This document shows, one piece after another, positions 31,587-36,804 of a stretch of 36,804 nt of DNA. Position 1 is the first letter of the stretch. Every line of letters begins with the position of its first letter. A model generated the notes under the pieces. That model did no database searches, was not told the origin of the DNA, and saw only the letters and a program-made list of their open reading frames with translations. Source of the DNA: Niastella sp. GTDB lineage: Bacteria > Bacteroidota > Bacteroidia > Chitinophagales > Chitinophagaceae. The position numbers and the translations under genes were made by a program. The stretch lies in contig JAGIBF010000082.1 in NCBI GenBank assembly GCA_017744515.1, forward strand, positions 1 to 36,804, written 5' to 3'.

Positions 31587-33752
31587 TTATACTTCCTCTT
31601 TGGCAAGTCTATGGTAGTCGTCCTGTAGTTTTTTCTGTATTTCGCCTGGCACAGCGGCATAGTCTTCGAAACGCATGCTAAACCTGGCCCTGCCTTGAGC
31701 AATAGAACGCAGGGAGGATGAATAGTCGTGCATTTCGGCCAGCGGTACCTTGGCCATGATCCGCGTAAAATGTCCTTCCGTGTCCATTCCTTCGACGAGT
31801 CCACGGCGCGTTTGCAGATCGCCGATCACAGCGCCCGTCAGATCATCGGGGCACAGCACATCTACATGGTAAATGGGCTCCAGTATCTGTGGATCGGCTT
31901 GTGCAAAGGCCTGCTTAAAGGCCATGAGCCCGGCTATTTTGAAGGAGATGTCATTGGAGTCGACCGGGTGCATTTTCCCATCATAGACCGATACGCGCAC
32001 ATCGCGTACAAAGGAGCCTGTTTGTGGTCCTTCGTGCATTTTCTCCATTACGCCTTTCAGGATCGAAGGCAGGAAGCGGTTGTCGATAGCACCTCCTACA
32101 ATACAGTTGTAGTAGACCAGTTTACCACCCCAATCGAGGACATGTTCTTCGCGTCCGCGCACGTTCAATCCTTTGGGATCGGGCATGCCTTCATACCAGG
32201 GCTCTATGCGCATGAATACTTCACCAAACTGGCCATTGCCGCCCGATTGTTTCTTGTGGCGATAGTTGGATTCGGCCATGCGGCGAATTGTTTCACGGTA
32301 TGGTATGCGCGGCCGGGTGAATTTGACTTCTACACCATGGATGTGTTCTATGCGCCAGCGGATGACTGAAAGGTGCAGCTCGCCCATGCAATGGATGATC
32401 GTCTGCTTCAACTCCTGTGAAAACTCCACCCGTATGGTGGGATCTTCTTCCGGCAACTGGTGAAGGGCCTGGCTCAACTTCTCCTCCTCTCCTTTCTTCA
32501 CCGATTCGATGGCCATGCTCATATTGGCGGCCGGGAATACGATGGGCTCTATTTCGATGTTCTTCCCTTTCTCATGCAGGGTGTTGTTGACGTGTGTATT
32601 TTTTAGTTTGAGGGTGGCGCCGATATCACCTGCCACCAACTCAGGTACGTTGACGCGTTTGTTGCCTTCGACCACAAACAGCTGGTTGAGCTTTTCCGAG
32701 ACGCCCGTTGTTTCATTCACCAGCTCCATCCCGCTCTTAATGGTGCCTGAATAGACCTTGAAGAAGGAAAGCTCTCCCACGTGGGGCTCCGATACTGTTT
32801 TATAGACGAAGAGGCAAGCAGGGCCGGATGCCTCGCAGGGCAGGGTATTTTCAGCTTGTTGCGAGGCAACATGCCCCGCAGCGCCTGCAAGTCGTGCAGA
32901 ACGCAACATTTCGTTGGCACTGGGGCAAACATTGTCGATGAATCCCATCAGGCGGCCGCTACCCATATTGCGTTCGGCAGAGAGGCAGAATAAAGGAAAC
33001 AGCTCGTGCCTGATCATGGCTTTTTTCAGCCCTTCTTTCATTTCATCTTCATCGAGCTCTCCTTTCTCGAAATATTTTTCCATCAGCAATTCATCGTTCC
33101 CAGCCACTGCTTCTACCAACTCGCGGTGCAGCTCTTCTGCTTTTGCTTTTTCCTCATCGGGAATAGGCAGCTTTTCCGGTTTGCCTCCTGCATCGCGGAA
33201 TTTGTACATGGTCATACGCAGCACATCGATGATGGCGTGAAAGCCTGCGCCTTGTTGTTGCGGGTATTGTACTACCACCACTTTATTGCCAAAATGACTT
33301 TTGGCTTCCTGCACGGTGTTGTCGAAATCGGCATTGTCGTCGTCCAGTTTATTAACGGCAAAGATCATGGGTGTTTTGAACTGCTCGGTATAGTCCCAGA
33401 TGATATCTGTGCCTACTTCTACGCCCATCACGGCATTGAGCAACATAACGCCTGTGTCGGCCACCCGAAGGGCAGATACTACTTCTCCGACAAAGTCGTC
33501 GTACCCGGGTGTATCGATGATGTTGATCTTGTATCCGCGCCACCTGGTATGGAGTAAAGTAGAGAAGATGGAATTGCCTCTTTCCTGTTCCAGTTCATGG
33601 TAGTCAGAGACGGTATTGCGTTCCTGAACGGAACCGCGGCGGGTAATGAGTCCTGCTTCAAATAGCATGCATTCCGCCAATGTTGTCTTACCGGAACCGG
33701 CATGGCCCAGCAAGACTATGTTTTTTACGTGTGATGTATCGAACTCCGGCAT
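31587..33752 (-). CDS. Elongation factor G-like GTPase (EF-G paralogue)
   Basis: The 721-residue protein has the full EF-G domain order: GTPase domain with G1 GHAGSGKT (16-23), DTPG (80-83) and NKLD (134-137); domain II (from about 300); domain III-V to the end. The G1 motif starts GHAGSGKT rather than AHIDAGKT, and the switch I region reads QERGNSIFST instead of ERGITI, so this is the EF-G2/FusA2-type paralogue rather than the main translocase. Its role is unclear; relatives of this type may not act as translocases. The gene lies upstream of its terminator at 31466 and is on the same strand as the coiled-coil gene, separated by a 208-bp repeat-filled gap. Confidence 0.92.
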   Translation of the reverse strand: MPEFDTSHVKNIVLLGHAGSGKTTLAECMLFEAGLITRRGSVQERNTVSDYHELEQERGNSIFSTLLHTRWRGYKINIIDTPGYDDFVGEVVSALRVADTGVMLLNAVMGVEVGTDIIWDYTEQFKTPMIFAVNKLDDDNADFDNTVQEAKSHFGNKVVVVQYPQQQGAGFHAIIDVLRMTMYKFRDAGGKPEKLPIPDEEKAKAEELHRELVEAVAGNDELLMEKYFEKGELDEDEMKEGLKKAMIRHELFPLFCLSAERNMGSGRLMGFIDNVCPSANEMLRSARLAGAAGHVASQQAENTLPCEASGPACLFVYKTVSEPHVGELSFFKVYSGTIKSGMELVNETTGVSEKLNQLFVVEGNKRVNVPELVAGDIGATLKLKNTHVNNTLHEKGKNIEIEPIVFPAANMSMAIESVKKGEEEKLSQALHQLPEEDPTIRVEFSQELKQTIIHCMGELHLSVIRWRIEHIHGVEVKFTRPRIPYRETIRRMAESNYRHKKQSGGNGQFGEVFMRIEPWYEGMPDPKGLNVRGREEHVLDWGGKLVYYNCIVGGAIDNRFLPSILKGVMEKMHEGPQTGSFVRDVRVSVYDGKMHPVDSNDISFKIAGLMAFKQAFAQADPQILEPIYHVDVLCPDDLTGAVIGDLQTRRGLVEGMDTEGHFTRIMAKVPLAEMHDYSSSLRSIAQGRARFSMRFEDYAAVPGEIQKKLQDDYHRLAKEEV

Positions 33753-33796
33753 AGCAAAGGTTTTTAATGTTTTTGTATCGTGCTGCGGAGGGTGCG

Positions 33797-33943
33797 GAGT
33801 GGAGAGTCTGGAGTCAAGAGTTCAGAGTCAGGAGTAACGAGTCGCGAGTAATGGATAAGCATTCCCTATCCAGACTTTGAACTCAGGACTCTTAACTTTG
33901 TGTATTATACTCTGAACTCAGAACTCTATACTCTGAACTGTTT
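33797..33943. repeat. Two facing 7-bp-phased arms: GAGTNNN x 8 and ACTCNNN x about 9
   Basis: Left arm 33797-33852 has eight consecutive heptamers starting GAGT. Right arm 33874-33943 has about ten in one register, most starting ACTC or ACTT. A 21-bp spacer separates them. The arms are complementary at the conserved four bases, so they can pair in any of several 7-bp-shifted registers. It fills the gap between the EF-G-like gene start and the coiled-coil gene stop. Confidence 0.85.
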
Positions 33944-33960
33944 TAACTATATGGGCAGCA

Positions 33961-34332
33961 TCACGATCGGCTAACGAAATCGCGAAACTCCTGTTTTACT
34001 TCTTGTATGGTGTGTTCAAGATGCTGGTACTCGTCAAAGAGGTTTTCGTGGCTGGCAGCGGTATCTTCATTAAGTTGCCCCCGGGCAGTTTCCGCTTCGA
34101 TCTTACGGGTGTGGGATTTGATGGCGTGCTTGAGGTCGTGGATGTTGATAAGCTGGATGTGGAGCTGGTTGTCGAGGTGATCCACTTCTACGAGGTCTTC
34201 TCTTGTTGTTTGGCGGGCAGCTACGTCTATGAGCCGTTGTTTCAATTGGCCAAACTCATCCCGCCAGGAACGCAATGTCTCCCTCCAGGCATTGCATTCT
34301 CTTGAGAGCTGTGCGACATCTGTAATAACCAT
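33961..34332 (-). CDS. Small coiled-coil protein of unknown function
   Basis: The 123-residue, highly charged protein is almost all helical, with heptad-type segments such as WRDEFGQLKQRLIDVAARQ (about 23-41), LDNQLHIQLINIHDLKHAIKSHTRKIEAE (about 52-80, quoted by its ends LDNQL and RKIEAE) and HENLFDEYQHLEHTIQEVKQEFRDF near the end. No signal peptide and no known family. Its gene is preceded by repeat DNA and is divergent from dnaG. Confidence 0.8.
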   Translation of the reverse strand: MVITDVAQLSRECNAWRETLRSWRDEFGQLKQRLIDVAARQTTREDLVEVDHLDNQLHIQLINIHDLKHAIKSHTRKIEAETARGQLNEDTAASHENLFDEYQHLEHTIQEVKQEFRDFVSRS

Positions 34333-34473
34333 GGGAGAAAAATTTAGGTGAAGAAATAAAAGAACTATTTGGAACGCGGTAGACTGGTTGCTTATGGTTC
34401 TACTTCTAAATTAGGAAGATTTGGGGAAAGCGCCGGGAGATTTACATTAAAATTATGCACGGGAAATGCAGAT

Positions 34474-34599
34474 GGCGAAAGAATACAGAAGTCAGGATAC
34501 AGCATACAGAATTTGGGGGATATAATTTACAGAAGCAGGCCCCGGATTCAGGACTCAGTCTACTGGCCCTTCTTTAGTATTCTATATTCTGTGTCCGAT
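34474..34599. repeat. Facing 7-bp-phased arms between the coiled-coil gene and dnaG
   Basis: Left arm 34474-34522 has units such as GAATACA, GAAGTCA, GGATACA and GCATACA. Right arm 34544-34599 has GGATTCA, GGACTCA, ATTCTAT and ATTCTGT. The arms are partly complementary. The region is upstream of both divergent genes, so a terminator role is unlikely here. Confidence 0.75.
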
Positions 34600-34619
34600 A
34601 TTATTGTTTTTATGTAACT

Positions 34620-34650
34620 TTTGAAGGTCAAAAATGAATGCTTATTTTTG
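34620..34650 (+). promoter_or_regulatory. dnaG promoter
   Basis: TTTG at 34620-34623, a 19-bp spacer and TATTTTTG at 34643-34650 match the Bacteroidota consensus fully. The TTG start codon is 36 nt downstream. Confidence 0.8.
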
Positions 34651-34686
34651 CACCCCTTCTCAAATTTCAAACAATTGTAAATCAGC

Positions 34687-36621
34687 TTGATAAGTCAACA
34701 GACCATACAACAGATCTTAAGCCGGGTAGACGTAGTGGAAGTAGTCGGCAGCTTTGTAAAGCTGAAGAAGCGGGGCGTGAACTATATCGGGCTGTGTCCT
34801 TTTCACAACGAGAAGTCGCCTTCTTTTTCGGTATCGCCTACAAAAGAGATCTATAAGTGTTTTGGCTGCGGTAAAAGCGGCAATTCGATCAGTTTCCTGA
34901 TGGAGGCCGAGAAGTACTCTTATGTGGAGGCGCTTCGATGGCTGGCCAATAAGTACAATGTAGAGATCGAGGAAACAGAGATCAGTCCTGAGCTGAAACA
35001 GCAGTACCAGGTAGCTGACAGTTTGTATATCATCAACCAGTTTGCCCAACAATATTTTTCCGATAAGTTGTTCAACTCCGAGGAAGGCGAGGATATTGCC
35101 ATGAGTTACCTCAAGGAGCGGGGTTTCCGGGAAGAGATCATCCGGAAGTTCCAGATCGGTTATTGCCTGCAGGAGAGAGATGCTTTTGCGAAAGCGGCTA
35201 TTGCGGGACAGTACAACCAGGAATACCTGCAAAAGTCGGGGTTGATCGTGGTGCGGGATGACCGGCCTTATGACAACTATCGTGGGCGTATCATTTTCCC
35301 TATTCATAACCAGAGTGGCAAGGTGCTGGGATTTGGCGCGCGGGTGATCGGCAAGGTCGATCGTGCGCCCAAGTATATCAACACGCCGGAAAATGAGATC
35401 TACCATAAGAGTAAAATCCTTTACGGCTCTTATTTTGCCCGCCAGGCTATTGACAAGAACGATGAATGTTTGCTGGTGGAAGGTTATACCGATGTGGTAT
35501 CGCTGCACCAGGCAGGTATCGAGAACGTAGTGGCTTCGGGCGGTACTTCGCTTACTCCCGATCAGCTGCGGCTGGTGAAGAAGTACACCAAGAACCTCAC
35601 GATCATTTATGACGGTGATTCGGCCGGGGTAAAGGCTGCGTTGCGCGGGCTTGACCTGGCGATTGAAGAAGGGCTCAATGTAAAGCTTGTACTAATTCCC
35701 GATAATGAAGACCCGGACAGTTATGTGAATAAGATCGGGGCTGCGCAATTCCAGGATTTCGTAAAGGAGAATAAGAAGGATTTCATCTTATTCCAGGTGG
35801 AGATCCTGCTTAAGGATGCAGGTGATGATACCAATAAGAAGGCGGCGCTGGTGAACCAGATCGCCGAGACGATCGCCAAACTGAACAAGGCTGAAGATTT
35901 TACCAAACAGCAGGATTATATACGCCGGTGCTCAGCGTTATTGCGCATTGACGAGGTCGGCCTGAATACCCTGGTGAACAAGTTCATCCGGGATAAGGTG
36001 CAGAAGCAGGAAAGTAAAATGCCGGTGGATGACGGACAGTATTATGATGACCAGCCTCCTCCGGTCTTCATTCCTGAAGATGATGCGTCTACCTTATTCA
36101 ACAAGGATGAGATGAATGAGCGCGGGATGGTGCGTTGCCTGCTGGATTATGGTCTGAAGGCCTGGGATGAGAACCGCCGGGTAGCGGATTTTATTTTTGA
36201 AGAGAGTGTGGACCAGAACATGATCGACAATAAGGAGCTGGTGCGCATCATGGAGACTTATAAGGCTTGGTATGATGAAGGGATCGAGCCCGGCCCCAAG
36301 AATTTCCTGTACCACGAAGACCAGCAACTGAGTGCTACCGTAGTATCTGTTATGGACTTTGCATACGAGCTGAGCCTGAAATGGAATGAACACTTTGATG
36401 GTAAACTTCCCACTACTGAGGATATATATCGCGCCGATGTGAAATCGGTCGTAACCTATCTAAAAATCCGAAAGATCCGCCGCCTGATGGACGAAAACCA
36501 GCAGGATATGCAGCGGCCTCATACTTCTGAGGAATTGATGGTATTGCTACAAACACATGTGCACCTGAAGCAAATGGAACAGGATATGATCAAGAGTAAT
36601 GGTACAGTGATCTTCAAATAA
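34687..36621 (+). CDS. dnaG: DNA primase
   Basis: The 644-residue protein makes the RNA primers for replication and works with the replicative helicase. The CHC2 zinc-binding domain has C37, H40, C58 and C61 (CPFH, then CFGC). The catalytic core carries the Toprim acidic residues: E265 in LLVEGYTDV and D309-G-D311 in IIYDGDSAG. The C-terminal region (about 440-644) is the helicase-interaction domain. The start MISQQTIQQI is typical for the family but is encoded by TTG at 34687; the preceding in-frame codon group contains a stop (TAA), so no ATG alternative exists. Its promoter at 34620 is close to ideal. The sequence after the stop holds an 11-bp repeat array and no clear terminator. Confidence 0.97.
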   Translation: MISQQTIQQILSRVDVVEVVGSFVKLKKRGVNYIGLCPFHNEKSPSFSVSPTKEIYKCFGCGKSGNSISFLMEAEKYSYVEALRWLANKYNVEIEETEISPELKQQYQVADSLYIINQFAQQYFSDKLFNSEEGEDIAMSYLKERGFREEIIRKFQIGYCLQERDAFAKAAIAGQYNQEYLQKSGLIVVRDDRPYDNYRGRIIFPIHNQSGKVLGFGARVIGKVDRAPKYINTPENEIYHKSKILYGSYFARQAIDKNDECLLVEGYTDVVSLHQAGIENVVASGGTSLTPDQLRLVKKYTKNLTIIYDGDSAGVKAALRGLDLAIEEGLNVKLVLIPDNEDPDSYVNKIGAAQFQDFVKENKKDFILFQVEILLKDAGDDTNKKAALVNQIAETIAKLNKAEDFTKQQDYIRRCSALLRIDEVGLNTLVNKFIRDKVQKQESKMPVDDGQYYDDQPPPVFIPEDDASTLFNKDEMNERGMVRCLLDYGLKAWDENRRVADFIFEESVDQNMIDNKELVRIMETYKAWYDEGIEPGPKNFLYHEDQQLSATVVSVMDFAYELSLKWNEHFDGKLPTTEDIYRADVKSVVTYLKIRKIRRLMDENQQDMQRPHTSEELMVLLQTHVHLKQMEQDMIKSNGTVIFK

Positions 36622-36666
36622 ACAGTGCGCCCTGCTGTTTTGGGCCAAAACTGCTGATTTCCTTTG

Positions 36667-36743
36667 CAATACTATTTTGATACTCTATGTATACACCATC
36701 TATACAGCATCTATACACCATCCATACTCTATCTACACTTCGT
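36667..36743. repeat. 11-bp-phased repeat array (7 units) after dnaG
   Basis: CAATACTATTT, TGATACTCTAT, GTATACACCAT, CTATACAGCAT, CTATACACCAT, CCATACTCTAT and CTACACTTCGT follow one another without gaps, with ATAC in the same column. It lies 46 bp after the dnaG stop. Confidence 0.8.
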
Positions 36744-36804
36744 TGCTCCCTGTCTTGTACTGAAAAAACCTTACAGTTGGGTATTTTATTACTGATATTA
36801 CTTT

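Noticed and set aside
33797..33943. CRISPR array
   Set aside because: Units are 7 bp with no spacers of 25-40 bp and no cas genes nearby; the same holds for the 11-bp arrays.
34717..35508. 263-residue minus-strand frame
   Set aside because: Antisense to dnaG with no domain or start signal.
36637..36651. Small palindrome GTTTTGGGCCAAAAC as a dnaG terminator
   Set aside because: Only six base pairs with a 3-nt loop and no T run after it.

Overview
The window looks like chromosomal DNA of a Bacteroidota bacterium, most likely Chitinophagaceae or a near relative. The signs are several promoters of the Bacteroidota type (-33 TTTG, -7 TAnnTTTG), two TonB-dependent receptors with N-terminal carboxypeptidase-regulatory-like domains, a LytS/LytTR pair, secreted glycosidases, a DUF4846 lipoprotein and weak Shine-Dalgarno sites. 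I see no rRNA, tRNA, CRISPR array, transposase, integrase or phage gene. It reads as ordinary core and accessory chromosome with unusually patterned intergenic DNA.

Layout. 1-4.1 kb (+): exported beta-lactamase-fold serine hydrolase, pyruvate dehydrogenase E1 beta with its own promoter, exported GH29 alpha-L-fucosidase. 4.1-5.3 kb (-): a 45-residue membrane peptide missed by length cut-offs and a DUF4846 lipoprotein. 5.3-6.5 kb (+): a sigma-54 activator-type response regulator without a DNA-binding domain. 6.6-8.4 kb (-): a polysaccharide flippase overlapping a HEAT-like gene. 8.9-14.5 kb (+): a lipoprotein SAM hydroxide adenosyltransferase homologue, gyrA, an exported TPR protein and a small membrane protein. 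15.1-19.8 kb (-): bestrophin and universal-stress-protein genes that overlap, an OmpR-type regulator and its histidine kinase, and an unknown exported protein. 20.0-24.2 kb (-): TonB receptor, LytTR regulator and LytS-type kinase. 24.5-26.5 kb (+): lipoprotein with a clan GH-A-like barrel. 26.6-31.3 kb (-): nitroreductase, two-domain retropepsin-like aspartyl protease, second TonB receptor. 31.6-34.3 kb (-): EF-G paralogue and a coiled-coil protein. 34.7-36.6 kb (+): dnaG, from a TTG codon behind a near-consensus promoter.

The most unusual signal is between the genes. Many intergenic spacers are built from short degenerate units in strict register. Units of 11 bp occur at 8510-8663, 14577-14741, 16644-16720 and 36667-36743. 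Units of 7 bp, often as two facing arms, occur at 1318-1345, 9881-9973, 31386-31420, 33797-33943 and 34474-34599. Units of 8 bp occur at 16721-16753 and 19902-20004, and of 9 bp at 6497-6573 and 27222-27260. The period is kept while the motif changes from place to place, so one shared insertion sequence does not explain them. A separate 66-bp dispersed element (4377-4442, inverted copy 19121-19188, fragment 31434-31461) and a 28-29-bp-spaced repeat (2435-2540) are also present. At one locus the dispersed element supplies the last codons and stop of a gene.

Several start codons are set here by inspection. Some open frames begin with TTG or GTG upstream of a better ATG (universal stress protein, bestrophin, OmpR regulator, aspartyl protease, second TonB receptor). 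The flippase and dnaG have only TTG available, and the HEAT-like gene has only GTG or TTG.
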